This document shows positions 17,848-26,682 of a stretch of DNA of 64,000 nucleotides, piece by piece (within the stretch, counting starts at the first letter, position 1; each line of letters opens with the position of its first letter). The position numbers and the translations under genes were made by a program. This DNA comes from Mycolicibacterium holsaticum DSM 44478 = JCM 12374 (GTDB taxonomy: Bacteria; Actinomycetota; Actinomycetes; Mycobacteriales; Mycobacteriaceae), in assembly GCF_019645835.1 (NCBI RefSeq), contig NZ_CP080998.1, positions 744,001 through 808,000 of the forward strand, read 5' to 3'. The notes below the pieces were generated by a model. It was not told the DNA's origin, did no database searches, and saw nothing but the letters and a program-made list of their open reading frames with translations.

Positions 17848-18692
17848 CCGACCTCACGTTGGGTTACATCGGGCTGGGTAACCAGGGAGCGCCGATGGCG
17901 AAGCGGCTCGTCGACTGGCCCGGTGGGCTCATCGTCTTCGACGTCCGCACGGAGGCGATGACCCCGCTGGCGGAATTGGGCGCGACGCTCGCCGACAGCG
18001 TCGCCGACGTGGCGCGCGCCGAGGTCATCAGCGTCACGGTGCTCAACGACGAGCAGGTGCGCGACGTGGTGGGGCAGCTTGCCGAACGTGCGCAGCCGGG
18101 CACCGTCATCGCCATCCACTCGACGATCGAGCCGGATACCGCGCGGGATTTAGCTGAAAGCCTGCGGCCCAAGGGAATCCATATCGTGGACGCCCCGGTC
18201 AGCGGCGGTGCCGGCGCGGCCGACAACGGCGAGCTTGCCGTGATGGTCGGCGCCGACGAAGAGGCGTACGCCATGGTCAAGCCGGTGTTCAAAAAGTGGG
18301 CATCGCTTGTGGTCCGCGCGGGGGAGCCGGGGGCAGGCACCCGAATGAAGCTGGCGCGCAACATGTTGACGTTCACCGGGTTCGCCGCAGCGTGCGAGGC
18401 GCAGAAACTGGCAGAAGCGGCAGGCATCGATCTGCAGAAGCTCGGCCGGGTGGTGCGGCACAGCGATGCGCAGAGTGGCGGCCCCGGCGCCATCATGTAC
18501 CGCGACGACACCAAGCCGCTGACCCCCGACCACTTTCTGCACGACATGTTCATCCACACCCGTGGACTCGGGGAGAAGGATCTGCGCTTGGCGCTCGGTC
18601 TCGGCCAGGCCACCGGTGTGGACCTGCCGCTTGCCGAGGTGGCCCTGAAGAATCTGGCCGCCGGGCTCGGCGTGCCGCACACGAAGGAGTAA
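17844..18692 (+). CDS. Beta-hydroxyacid dehydrogenase family protein (Rv0770-like)
   Basis: NAD-binding oxidoreductase of the 3-hydroxyisobutyrate/6-phosphogluconate-type beta-hydroxyacid dehydrogenase family, 282 residues. The cofactor motif is GYIGLGNQG and the family signature is DAPVSGGAGAA. The catalytic Lys is in MKLARNM, with HSDAQSGGPG after it. ATG 17844 lies within the upstream SDR stop (ATGA). Third gene of the aldA operon; substrate unknown. Confidence 0.94.
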   Translation: MTDLTLGYIGLGNQGAPMAKRLVDWPGGLIVFDVRTEAMTPLAELGATLADSVADVARAEVISVTVLNDEQVRDVVGQLAERAQPGTVIAIHSTIEPDTARDLAESLRPKGIHIVDAPVSGGAGAADNGELAVMVGADEEAYAMVKPVFKKWASLVVRAGEPGAGTRMKLARNMLTFTGFAAACEAQKLAEAAGIDLQKLGRVVRHSDAQSGGPGAIMYRDDTKPLTPDHFLHDMFIHTRGLGEKDLRLALGLGQATGVDLPLAEVALKNLAAGLGVPHTKE

Positions 18693-18696
18693 CACC

Positions 18697-19140
18697 GTGG
18701 ACGAACAGCGCCGCAAGGGCCTCGAGAAGATGAACGAGGTGTACGGCTGGGAGATGCCCAACATCGAAGGCGACGAGTACTTCGACCTGACCGTCGACCA
18801 TCTCTTCGGCTCGATCTGGACGCGTCCGGGGTTGTCGATGCGCGATAAGCGCATCATGACGCTGACCGTTGTGACGGCGCTGGGCGACCAGGCGCTGGCC
18901 GAGATCCAGACCAACGCTGCGCTGCACAACGGGGAACTCACCGTGAGCGAACTCAAGGAGATGGCCGTTTTCCTCACGCATTATCTGGGCTTTCCGCTCG
19001 GCTCGAAGCTGGACGGTGTCGTAGCGAAGGTGGCCAAACAGCGTAAGAAGGCCGAAGAAAAGGGCCGGGGCGAGGATAAGAAGGCCAACGTGAACGCGGC
19101 GCTGAAGATGCACTCGGGAAGCGATCTGGATGACAAGTAG
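18697..19140 (+). CDS. Carboxymuconolactone decarboxylase family protein (Rv0771-like)
   Basis: 147-residue all-helical CMD/AhpD-type protein. The region MRDKRIMTLTVVTALGD and the EIQTNAALHNGELT helix are typical of gamma-carboxymuconolactone decarboxylases, but no CxxC redox pair of AhpD is present. The last 35 residues are a charged Lys/Glu-rich tail. Start GTG 18697, four bases after the upstream stop. It ends inside the next gene by 11 bases. Confidence 0.92.
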   Translation: MDEQRRKGLEKMNEVYGWEMPNIEGDEYFDLTVDHLFGSIWTRPGLSMRDKRIMTLTVVTALGDQALAEIQTNAALHNGELTVSELKEMAVFLTHYLGFPLGSKLDGVVAKVAKQRKKAEEKGRGEDKKANVNAALKMHSGSDLDDK

Positions 19141-20356
19141 ATACGCCGAGCTGTCCCGGGATCAGCTGGCCACGCTGGTTCCCGAGCTGCTGCTGATCGG
19201 CCAGATGATCGACCGGTCCGGAATGGCATGGTGCATCAGCAATTTCGGCCGCGAAGAGATGCTGCAGATTGCGATCGAGGAGTGGATGGGCGCCAGCCCG
19301 ATCTACACCAGGCGGATGCAGAAGGCGCTGCGCTACGAGGGTGACGACGTCGTCACGATCTTCAAGGGCCTGCAGCTCGACATCGGTGCGCCGCCGCAGT
19401 TCATGGATTTCCGCTACACCGTTTACGACCGCTGGCACGGCGAGTTCCAGCTCGACCACTGCGGTGCGTTGCTCGACGTCGAACCGATGGGCGAGGACTA
19501 CGTGCGCGGCATGTGCCACGACATCGAGGACCCCACCTTCGACGCGACCGCGGTCGCCACTAACCGCCGGGCGCAGATCCGGCCGATCCATCGGCCGCCG
19601 CGCGAACCCGCCGACCGTGAGCCGCACTGCGCGTGGTCGGTGATCATCGACGAGTCCTACCCGCCGGTCGACGACCACCCCGTGCTCGACGTGGTACGCC
19701 GCACTCGGGCCGCCCGAATCGAACTCGATCCGATCGACCCCGATGACGACGGCGAGTCGGACTACTCGGGCCCGCTGGTCTCAGACCTGGACTTCTCGGC
19801 GTTCTCGCATTCGGCGTTGGTGCGTATGGCCGACGAAATATGCCTGCAGATGCACCTGCTGAACCTGTCGTTCGTGATCGCCGTCGGCAAGCGCGCGGGC
19901 ACCAACGCCGAACTGGCCACCGAGATCTGCACCAAGCAGCTCATCGGCGTTGCCGGTCTGGGCGCCGAACGTATCCACCAGGCGCTGGGACTGCCCGGCG
20001 GTATCGAGGGGGCGCTGCGGGTGCTGAAGGTGCATCCACTGCTGAACCCGACCGCGTACGTCGACGCCGAGTTCGGACCGGACGTCGTGCACGTGCGACG
20101 GTCGGCCGCGCACGAGGACGGCGCCTGGGCAGCGCTGGTGACGCCGGACGAGAAGCGCCCGGTACAGGCGATCGTCGCCGCCGTCGACCCGCATCTCGAC
20201 GTGGAAATCGCTGGCAGCCAGCAGGACTGGACGGCACGCATCGTGAAGACCGATACGGCTGCCAAGGAGTTCTCCGAGGTGGCGGTGGCCAAGATCAGCG
20301 GCGGCGCGACGTTCGCGTTCCAGCCGCGCAAGTCGCTGCCGCTCACCGTGCTCTGA
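19130..20356 (+). CDS. Conserved hypothetical protein at end of aldA operon
   Basis: 408-residue protein I do not recognise. It overlaps the CMD gene by 11 bases, so it is co-translated with a catabolic operon. The N-terminal half contains FGREEMLQIAIEEWMGASPIYTR and a cysteine-containing HCGALLDVEPMGEDYVRGMCHDIEDPTFD stretch. The C-terminal half is mixed alpha/beta and ends in a strand-rich FAFQPRKSLPLTVL. No signal peptide or membrane helix is seen. The HCGALLD...GMCHDIED segment with conserved-looking Cys/His/Asp could bind metal or act in catalysis. Not present at this locus in M. tuberculosis. Confidence 0.88.
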   Translation: MTSRYAELSRDQLATLVPELLLIGQMIDRSGMAWCISNFGREEMLQIAIEEWMGASPIYTRRMQKALRYEGDDVVTIFKGLQLDIGAPPQFMDFRYTVYDRWHGEFQLDHCGALLDVEPMGEDYVRGMCHDIEDPTFDATAVATNRRAQIRPIHRPPREPADREPHCAWSVIIDESYPPVDDHPVLDVVRRTRAARIELDPIDPDDDGESDYSGPLVSDLDFSAFSHSALVRMADEICLQMHLLNLSFVIAVGKRAGTNAELATEICTKQLIGVAGLGAERIHQALGLPGGIEGALRVLKVHPLLNPTAYVDAEFGPDVVHVRRSAAHEDGAWAALVTPDEKRPVQAIVAAVDPHLDVEIAGSQQDWTARIVKTDTAAKEFSEVAVAKISGGATFAFQPRKSLPLTVL

Positions 20357-20400
20357 ATTTCGTGCGGTGTAGGTGCCGGCGCCGCGCTTAGGCTGACGTC

Positions 20401-21063
20401 ATGCATTGGCACCGGGGCGCCGTGGCACTGCTGGTGTGGTCGTGCGCCGTAGTGGTCGGTTGTGCGTCTGAGACGTCGGTGCAAGAACCCGCCGCCGACA
20501 TCGACCTTTCGCGCCTCAACGAGATCCGCGGCGACTTCCCGCCGGGTTTCGAACCCGAAGGGCTCTCGGTGCCGGAGCGGCGGACCGCCCAACAGGCAGC
20601 GCTCGTCGGCGACACCGTCGGCAACGGCCGACCGTTCACGGTCGAGCCGCCACAGTGCCGCCCGCTGCTCGAACCGGTCCGGGGCCGAGCCGGCGCCGAC
20701 CGAATCGGCGTCGGCGCCCAAGGACCGGACAGCCAGGTCATCACCGTCAGCGTGACGGACCCGGTCACGGTACCCGCAGGCCTGCCGTCCACGGGCTGTG
20801 AGCGGGTGGCGTTCCATGTCCGAAGTGACATCCGCACGGTCGGTACGGCCACACCGCTGACCGCGCCTGGTATCGACGGCGCCGCCACCAGCGCCATCAA
20901 GGTCGCTATCGACGGGATCGACTACGTCGAGTACTTCTATGTCGCGATCCTCGACGGCCGCGTCTTTACCCAGGTGCGGGCGCGGGTCAATCCTGAGTTC
21001 GCCGCGGAGCCACTTATTTCCGATCTTCTGACCAAGGCCGTCGCCGCGATAGGTGGCCGGTGA
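20401..21063 (+). CDS. Secreted lipoprotein, DUF5642-like
   Basis: 220-residue predicted lipoprotein. An N-terminal signal helix ends in the lipobox VVVGC, with Cys21 as the lipidated residue. The following DLSRLNEIRGDFPPGF segment resembles mycobacterial DUF5642 lipoproteins. TAGGCT ends six bases before ATG 20401, so the transcript is probably leaderless. Its 3' end faces the leftward secretion-associated gene with a one-base gap. Function unknown. Confidence 0.85.
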   Translation: MHWHRGAVALLVWSCAVVVGCASETSVQEPAADIDLSRLNEIRGDFPPGFEPEGLSVPERRTAQQAALVGDTVGNGRPFTVEPPQCRPLLEPVRGRAGADRIGVGAQGPDSQVITVSVTDPVTVPAGLPSTGCERVAFHVRSDIRTVGTATPLTAPGIDGAATSAIKVAIDGIDYVEYFYVAILDGRVFTQVRARVNPEFAAEPLISDLLTKAVAAIGGR

Positions 21064-21064
21064 G

Positions 21065-21880
21065 CTACCGCGGATTGCCGTAATTCGGATCGGGCACCCA
21101 CACGCCCGATCCCGGGATGAGTTCGATCTCCCACGGCTGCCCGAGACTGCCCCGACCGCGATCCACGATGTCGTTGAGGTCCACCGGCGCCTCGGGCGGA
21201 CTCTTCGGGAACGTGGGGCTGCCCGGGTCCGGTATCCAGGTGCCTGATCCCGGCACCAGCTCCTTGTAACCGGGTGGACCGTAGGTACTTTCATCGTTGG
21301 GGTCGAACGGCGCGAGCTGCACGATGTCGGCCAGATCGAGCGCGGTCTCGGGGACGTCCTTGTCGTCTTGCCCGTTGCCCATCAGGCTCACCGGCGTGCG
21401 GTCCCCACCCAGCTCCGCATACTCGCCTCCGAGCGCGCGGATTCGCCCGGCGATCGCCGACAGGTCGGCGTGCGAGCGCTCGATGATCTCCGCGACGTCG
21501 CCGACGCCCTTGCGGACCACTGGCCAGGTCATCTGCTCGCTGGGTGCGGTGGCCGCGGCGTCGAGCACCCACTGTTTGACGGCGTCGAGGTCGCGGCGAC
21601 CGGCGGCCACGACGGCCGCGGAGCGGTCCACCTCGGCCGCCAGCCGCCGGTCCAGATCGGCCATCGCGCCAAGAGTCCGGCCCTGGCGCAGGTTCTCATC
21701 GGCATACGTGTCGGCTGCCGCGCCGGTCCAGTCCGAGGCAGGCGCAGCCGATTCCACGTCGCCCTGCAGCGACCGCAACCGCGCGCTCGCATCGAAGTCC
21801 GCACCGGCCTGCGGATTCCCCTCACCGAACGTGGCGCGGGCACGCGACCACGTCGCCAGAAAACCGTCCACCGCGCCCAC
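21065..21880 (-). CDS. Putative ESX-associated protein, EspA/EspE-like N-terminal domain
   Basis: About 271 residues. The N-terminal 150 residues are helical with a WTG motif in a predicted helix-turn-helix, followed by TYADEN. They resemble the mycobacterial EspA/EspE-type domain linked to type VII secretion. The C-terminus is Pro/Gly-rich and carries a duplicated motif, LVPGSGTWIPDP and LIPGSGVWVPDP. GTG 21880 is preferred because TAGACT ends seven bases before it; longer frames exist from 21886 and 21913. No signal peptide. Secretion is inferred only. Confidence 0.72.
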   Translation of the reverse strand: MGAVDGFLATWSRARATFGEGNPQAGADFDASARLRSLQGDVESAAPASDWTGAAADTYADENLRQGRTLGAMADLDRRLAAEVDRSAAVVAAGRRDLDAVKQWVLDAAATAPSEQMTWPVVRKGVGDVAEIIERSHADLSAIAGRIRALGGEYAELGGDRTPVSLMGNGQDDKDVPETALDLADIVQLAPFDPNDESTYGPPGYKELVPGSGTWIPDPGSPTFPKSPPEAPVDLNDIVDRGRGSLGQPWEIELIPGSGVWVPDPNYGNPR

Positions 21881-21924
21881 GGCCACAAGTCTATGACCGG
21901 GGCAACCCCGCACCGCGCATCAAA

Positions 21925-22521
21925 TCACTGCCCCGGCAGTGCCGCCCCCACCCATCGACGCAGGTAGTCGCGAAGCTCGATGCCCTGCCGGGGTGGGCGG
22001 CCCGGATCGATGACGAACGATTGGATGATCCGCAGCAGGTGCTCGGCCAGGTCGTCGAGGTCGTCGTCGTCGAAGCCCAGCCCGGACCAGTCGACGTCGA
22101 ACCGGCGCAGCATCGAGTCGGCGAATTGCAGCGCCACGTCGGAGGTCACCGTCTGGCTGAATGCGCTGGCTCTGCCGGGCATGAGCAGGAGGCCGATGTG
22201 CTTGTCCTTGGGGATCCACTCCAGCGCGGTGGCGATTCCCTCGGCAACCGCCTCCCGCGGGTCGGTGAGCCCGTGCAGGTGCTCGGCCAGCCGGTCGAGG
22301 AAGTCGGTGGCCGCGCGTTGCGCCGAGGCCTGCAGCAGGGCGTCGGTGCTCGGGAAATATCGGTACACCGTCTGCCGCGTCACGCCCAGCGTCCTGGCGA
22401 CGTCGGCGATGGAAAAGTCCGCGCCGCGCGCGTCGATGGCCTTGCCTGCGGCGTCGAGGATCCGGCCTATCGCCTCGTCGTCGGTCGCTGGCGCCGAACC
22501 GGACCAACCGTGGGTGCGCAC
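21925..22521 (-). CDS. TetR family regulator downstream of the CYP125-like gene
   Basis: 198 residues. Helix-turn-helix FSIADVARTLGVTRQTVYRYF near residues 36-57, then a helical ligand-binding domain rich in Asp (FDDDDLDDL) near residue 150. It follows the P450 gene by 26 bases on the same strand and is probably co-transcribed. It is the natural candidate to bind the CCATACA/TGTATGG dyad upstream of that P450. Confidence 0.93.
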   Translation of the reverse strand: MRTHGWSGSAPATDDEAIGRILDAAGKAIDARGADFSIADVARTLGVTRQTVYRYFPSTDALLQASAQRAATDFLDRLAEHLHGLTDPREAVAEGIATALEWIPKDKHIGLLLMPGRASAFSQTVTSDVALQFADSMLRRFDVDWSGLGFDDDDLDDLAEHLLRIIQSFVIDPGRPPRQGIELRDYLRRWVGAALPGQ

Positions 22522-22547
22522 GGCAAAATCCTACTCAGCCAGCCCAA

Positions 22548-23777
22548 TCAACCAGAGTAGGATACCTGCAGGTTCTTGACCCCGTTGAGCCAGCCCGAGC
22601 GAAGACGTTGCGGTTCAGACAGTTTGGCGATGTCGGGGATCTGCTCGGCGATCTCGTTGAAGATCAGCTGGATCTCCATGCGGGCCAGATTCGCCCCGAT
22701 GCAGTAATGCGCGCCGTTGCCCCCAAAGCCCAGATGCGGGTTGGGGTCGCGGCTGATGTTGAACTCGAACGGCGAGTCGAACACCGACTCGTCGTAGTTG
22801 GCCGAGCTGTAGAACAGGCCGGCACGCTGACCCTCGCGAATCGTCACGCCACCGAGTTCGATGTCCTGCAACGCTGTTCGCTGGAAGCAGTGCACCGGCG
22901 TGGCCCACCGCACGATCTCGTCCGCCGTCGTCTCTGGTCGCTCACGCTTGAACAGCTCCCACTGGTCGGGGTGCTCGAAGAACGCGTTCATCCCGTGGGT
23001 CATCGCGTTGCGTGTGGTCTCGTTGCCCGCGACCGCCAGCAGGATAACGAAGAACGCGAACTCGACATCCTCCATCGATTCTCCGTCGATATCGGCCTCG
23101 ACGAGCCGGGTGACGATGTCGTCGGCCGGGCAGCGGCGGCGTTCCTCGGCCATCGCGTAGGCGTAGCCCATCAGCTCGGCGTTGGCGGCCGCGTAATCGC
23201 TTTCGAAGTCGGGGTCGTCGGTGTTCATGATGGAGTTGGTCCACCGGAACAACTTCTCGCGGTCGGTCTCCGGAACGCCGATCAAGTCGGCGATCGCCTG
23301 CAGCGGCAAACCCATCGCGATGTCGTCGACGAAGTTGCCGCTTTCCTTTTCCTTTGCCGCGGCGACGATCTCACGGGCGACGAGGGCGAGCTTGCCTTCC
23401 AGCCCGGCCACCGCCCGCGGGGTGAACAGCCGAGACACGATCTTGCGCAGCCGGGTGTGCTCGGGTGCGTCGTGGTTGATCAGCAGCGCCTTGGTCAGCT
23501 CCAGCTGTTCGGCGTCGGTGCCCTCGGGCAGTCGCATGACGACACCCTTGCGGTTGGTCGACCACCGATCGCTGTCGCGTGAGATGGCCTTGATGTCCTC
23601 GTGGCGGCTGATCACCCAGTAGCCGCCGTCGTCGAAGATCGACTCCGCCTGCTCGTTCCACCACACCGGCGCGGTCTTGCGCAGCTCGGCGAACTCGCTG
23701 ACGGGTATGCCCTTGAGCAGGAGGTCGGGGTCGGTGAAGTCCCATCCCGGCGAAAACGGGCATGTGCTCTGCGTCAT
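22548..23777 (-). CDS. Cytochrome P450, CYP125 family-like
   Basis: 409-residue P450 whose sequence tracks CYP125 throughout (WDFTDPDLL and APVWWNEQ at the N-terminus). CYP125 enzymes oxidise the terminal side-chain methyl of cholesterol and cholestenone. The I-helix is [12 protein letters not shown], ExxR falls in the [10 protein letters not shown] region and the heme loop is [18 protein letters not shown] ends six bases before ATG 23777 (leaderless pattern) and lies within an inverted repeat. It is distant from any cholesterol gene cluster in this window, so it is more likely a paralogue than the main CYP125. The exact substrate is not inferable. Confidence 0.92.
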   Translation of the reverse strand: MTQSTCPFSPGWDFTDPDLLLKGIPVSEFAELRKTAPVWWNEQAESIFDDGGYWVISRHEDIKAISRDSDRWSTNRKGVVMRLPEGTDAEQLELTKALLINHDAPEHTRLRKIVSRLFTPRAVAGLEGKLALVAREIVAAAKEKESGNFVDDIAMGLPLQAIADLIGVPETDREKLFRWTNSIMNTDDPDFESDYAAANAELMGYAYAMAEERRRCPADDIVTRLVEADIDGESMEDVEFAFFVILLAVAGNETTRNAMTHGMNAFFEHPDQWELFKRERPETTADEIVRWATPVHCFQRTALQDIELGGVTIREGQRAGLFYSSANYDESVFDSPFEFNISRDPNPHLGFGGNGAHYCIGANLARMEIQLIFNEIAEQIPDIAKLSEPQRLRSGWLNGVKNLQVSYSG

Positions 23778-23784
23778 AAACCGA

Positions 23785-23811
23785 CCATACAGTGTGGTGT
23801 CAAGTGTATGG
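23785..23811. promoter_or_regulatory. Inverted repeat over the CYP125-like promoter
   Basis: CCATACA (23785-23791) and TGTATGG (23805-23811), perfect 7-bp arms 13 bases apart. The left arm, read on the minus strand, overlaps the TATGGT -10 of the P450 gene, so bound repressor would cover that promoter. It is also 29 bases upstream of purD. Confidence 0.6.
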
Positions 23812-23826
23812 CCGAGGGCGAGCGTT

Positions 23827-23840
23827 TAGAGTTGGCGCTT
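23827..23840 (+). promoter_or_regulatory. purD leaderless promoter element
   Basis: TAGAGT at 23827-23832 ends eight bases before the GTG start, consistent with a sigma-A -10 box whose transcript begins at or next to the start codon. Confidence 0.55.
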
Positions 23841-25109
23841 GTGCGTGTGCTGGTGATCGGCTCCGGAGCCCGTGAACATGCGTTGCTGCTCGCGCTGCGC
23901 CGCGACCCGGAGGTCGAGGCACTGGCCATCGCCCCGGGAAACGCGGGCACCGCGGCGATCGCCCAGCAGCACGACGTCGACATCACCTCCGGGGAGGCAG
24001 TCGCCAAGTTGGCCCGGCAGATCGGCGCCGACCTGGTGGTCATCGGTCCCGAGGTGCCGCTGGTGCTCGGCGTGGCCGACGCCGTGCGCGCCGCGGGGAT
24101 CGCCTGCTTCGGACCGACCAGGGACGCCGCACGCATCGAGGGGTCCAAGGCGTTCGCCAAAGACGTGATGGCCGCTGCCGGGGTGCGCACCGCGCGCAGC
24201 GAGATCGTCGACAACCCGGCGCGGCTGGACGCAGCACTCGACCGCTTCGGGCCACCGGGCGGCGAGGCGGCCTGGGTGGTCAAGGACGACGGGCTGGCCG
24301 CCGGCAAGGGCGTGGTGGTGACCACCGACCGCGACGTGGCCCGCGCGCACGCCGCCAGCCTGCTCGACGCCGGACATCCGGTGCTGCTCGAATCGTTTCT
24401 CGACGGTCCCGAGGTGTCACTGTTCTGCGTCGTCGACGGTGAGACCGTGGTTCCGCTGTTGGCCGCCCAGGACTTCAAGCGCGTCGGCAACAACGACACC
24501 GGACCCAACACCGGCGGGATGGGCGCCTATGCGCCGCTGCCGTGGCTGCCCGCAGACGTCGCGGACCGGATCGTCGACGAGATCGTGAAACCTGTTGCCG
24601 CCGAGCTGGTGCGTCGAGGTAGTTCGTTTTCCGGATTGCTTTACGCCGGGCTCGCGATCACGTCACAGGGTCCGGCGGTCGTCGAATTCAACTGCCGCTT
24701 CGGCGATCCGGAGACACAGTCGGTGCTGGCACTGCTGGACAGCCCGCTGGGGCAGCTGCTGCGCGCCGCCGCGACCGGCACGCTGGCCCGGCTGCGGCCG
24801 CTGAAATGGCGCGACGGCGCCGCGGTGACGGTCGTGCTGGCCGCGGAGAACTATCCCAGCCGGCCCCGGGTGGGCGACGTCATCACCGGATCCGAGGCCG
24901 ACGGTGTGCTGCACGCGGGCACCGCCCGCCGCGACGACGGCGCGGTCGTCTCCTGCGGCGGCCGGGTGCTGTCGGTGGTGGGAACCGGGTCCGATCTGGC
25001 CGCGGCCCGCGCCGCCGCGTACGCGTTGATCGAATCGATCCGGTTGCCGGGCAGCCATTTTCGCAGCGATATCGGGCTGGCCGCCGCCGAGGGTCGCATC
25101 AGCGTTTAA
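23841..25109 (+). CDS. purD: Phosphoribosylamine-glycine ligase PurD
   Basis: Purine step 2: ATP-dependent joining of glycine to 5-phosphoribosylamine. 422 residues, the same as M. tuberculosis PurD. N-domain [19 protein letters not shown]-grasp region with [39 protein letters not shown] and [16 protein letters not shown] 23841 is supported by the family start and the TAGAGT hexamer. It converges on the esterase gene with an 11-base gap. Confidence 0.98.
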   Translation: MRVLVIGSGAREHALLLALRRDPEVEALAIAPGNAGTAAIAQQHDVDITSGEAVAKLARQIGADLVVIGPEVPLVLGVADAVRAAGIACFGPTRDAARIEGSKAFAKDVMAAAGVRTARSEIVDNPARLDAALDRFGPPGGEAAWVVKDDGLAAGKGVVVTTDRDVARAHAASLLDAGHPVLLESFLDGPEVSLFCVVDGETVVPLLAAQDFKRVGNNDTGPNTGGMGAYAPLPWLPADVADRIVDEIVKPVAAELVRRGSSFSGLLYAGLAITSQGPAVVEFNCRFGDPETQSVLALLDSPLGQLLRAAATGTLARLRPLKWRDGAAVTVVLAAENYPSRPRVGDVITGSEADGVLHAGTARRDDGAVVSCGGRVLSVVGTGSDLAAARAAAYALIESIRLPGSHFRSDIGLAAAEGRISV

Positions 25110-25120
25110 CGCGCAGGATG

Positions 25121-25942
25121 TCAGGCGGTCAGCAGCGGCGCGATCCAGGTCAGCTCGGCGGGCAGCTGCGAACTCCAGAACCCGCCGTCGTGCCCGCCGG
25201 GCGAAAAGCCGCCCGCAGGTGGGGTGGGCAGTTGGGCGATGAACTGTTTGGTGGCTGCGTAGAACGGATCGCTGTTGCCGCAGTCGATCCGGATCGGTAT
25301 CCGGCCGAGGTCCGGCAGCCCCCACACGCTGTTGGCCGCGTAGTCCGCGGCGCCGTCGAACGCGCCGGGCGCCGCCGCGCCCGGGGACGTCCACAATGCC
25401 GGGCTCACCGCGCAGATGGCCGCGGTGCGGGCCGGCCCCAGCCTGCCACCGAGCAGCAGCGCGCCGTACCCACCCATCGACCAGCCCAGGAACGCCACCC
25501 GGGAGGGGTCCAGGCCCTGCTCACCCAGCATCGGGATGAGCTCGTCGAGCACCATCGCGCCGGAGTCCTCACCGGATGCGCGCTTGTGCCAGTAGCTTCC
25601 GCCGCCGTCGACGGCCACGACCGCGAATGGCGGCAGTCCCGCCGCCACGGCCTGAGCCAAGCCCTGCTCCACCCCGCCGGCCATCACGGTCGCCGCGTCG
25701 CTGCCCTTACCGTGCAGCGCGATGATCGGGCGCAGCGGTCCGGTCTGTCCTGGCGGGCGGGCGATCGCCCAGTTGGTCCTCATCCCGCCGCGCGCCGCCG
25801 AGACGAACGACCCTTCGACGTAGGTCGGCGCGGCGCGCACGGCCGGTGGACGGGAGAACGCGGCCAGCCCGGCGGCCACGCCTGTCACACCGACACCCAC
25901 ACGCAGCAGCGCGCGTCGGCTGAGTTCGGGCATGGCGGCCAT
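25121..25942 (-). CDS. Secreted alpha/beta-hydrolase esterase (Rv0774c-like)
   Basis: About 273 residues, exported by the Tat pathway: SRRALLRVG precedes a hydrophobic segment and an Ala-x-Ala-like cleavage region near residue 34. The hydrolase core has HGKGSDA, nucleophile Ser in GWSMGGYGA and a late His in SPGGHDGG. M. tuberculosis Rv0774c is an esterase of this type. ATG 25942 mirrors that start; 25933 is possible. The ggtA gene that separates purD and this gene in M. tuberculosis is absent. Confidence 0.92.
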   Translation of the reverse strand: MAAMPELSRRALLRVGVGVTGVAAGLAAFSRPPAVRAAPTYVEGSFVSAARGGMRTNWAIARPPGQTGPLRPIIALHGKGSDAATVMAGGVEQGLAQAVAAGLPPFAVVAVDGGGSYWHKRASGEDSGAMVLDELIPMLGEQGLDPSRVAFLGWSMGGYGALLLGGRLGPARTAAICAVSPALWTSPGAAAPGAFDGAADYAANSVWGLPDLGRIPIRIDCGNSDPFYAATKQFIAQLPTPPAGGFSPGGHDGGFWSSQLPAELTWIAPLLTA

Positions 25943-26038
25943 CATGCCACCGCCGCGGGTTCGGTATTCGCCCGAGTTATCTGAGTAAAGCCTGTTGATT
26001 GGTCGAAAGCGCAATGGGAGACCCGCCCGACTGGCAGC

Positions 26039-26662
26039 ATGCTAGAGGTGACAGCAGCAGTCACTCCTAAGGGAGAACGTCGGCGGTGCGCGCTGGTCAG
26101 CGCGGCTGCCGATCTGCTGTGCGAAGGGGGCTTCGACGCGGTCCGGCACCGCGCGGTGGCCCGTCGCGCCGGGCTGCCGTTGGCGTCGACGACGTACTAC
26201 TTCTCGTCGTTGGACGACCTGATCGCCAAGGCCGTCGAGCACGTCGGTGAACGCGAGACCGAGCAGTTGCGGGCCCGGGTGGCGATGCTGCCGCGACGCC
26301 GTCGCGGCGCCGAGTCGACAGCGGCCATCCTGGTCGACCTGCTCGTCGACGACGCGGTCGGCCAGCGGGTCAGCGAGCAGTTGATCTCCCGCTACGAGCG
26401 CTACATCGCGTGCGCGCGCCAACCGATGCTGCGCGACATCCAACGACAGATTCTGCGGCAACGCACCGACGCCGTCATCGAGGTCATCGAACGGTCCGGA
26501 CGGTCGGTGCGCGCCGAGTACCTGACGGCGTTGGTCAACGCTGTCGACGGTGCGGTGGTGGCTGCGCTCGTCGGCGACGGCGACGGCCCGCGCGCATCAG
26601 CACGCGCCACGCTCATCGATGTGATCGACGTGCTGGCGCCGGTCGACGAGCGAATAGCGTAG
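26039..26662 (+). CDS. TetR family regulator (Rv0775-like)
   Basis: 207 residues with HTH region FDAVRHRAVARRAGLPLASTTYYF and a helical effector domain. Start ATG 26039 or GTG 26048. Divergent from the Tat-exported esterase with about 95 bp between starts, and 20 bp upstream of an amino acid permease gene, either of which it may regulate. No clear operator dyad seen. Confidence 0.92.
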   Translation: MLEVTAAVTPKGERRRCALVSAAADLLCEGGFDAVRHRAVARRAGLPLASTTYYFSSLDDLIAKAVEHVGERETEQLRARVAMLPRRRRGAESTAAILVDLLVDDAVGQRVSEQLISRYERYIACARQPMLRDIQRQILRQRTDAVIEVIERSGRSVRAEYLTALVNAVDGAVVAALVGDGDGPRASARATLIDVIDVLAPVDERIA

Positions 26663-26682
26663 CGGCGGGCCCAGGAAAGGCG

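Noticed and set aside
23778..23840. KstR-type operator upstream of the CYP125-like gene
   Set aside because: No AACnnGTT core is present; the dyad there has a different sequence.
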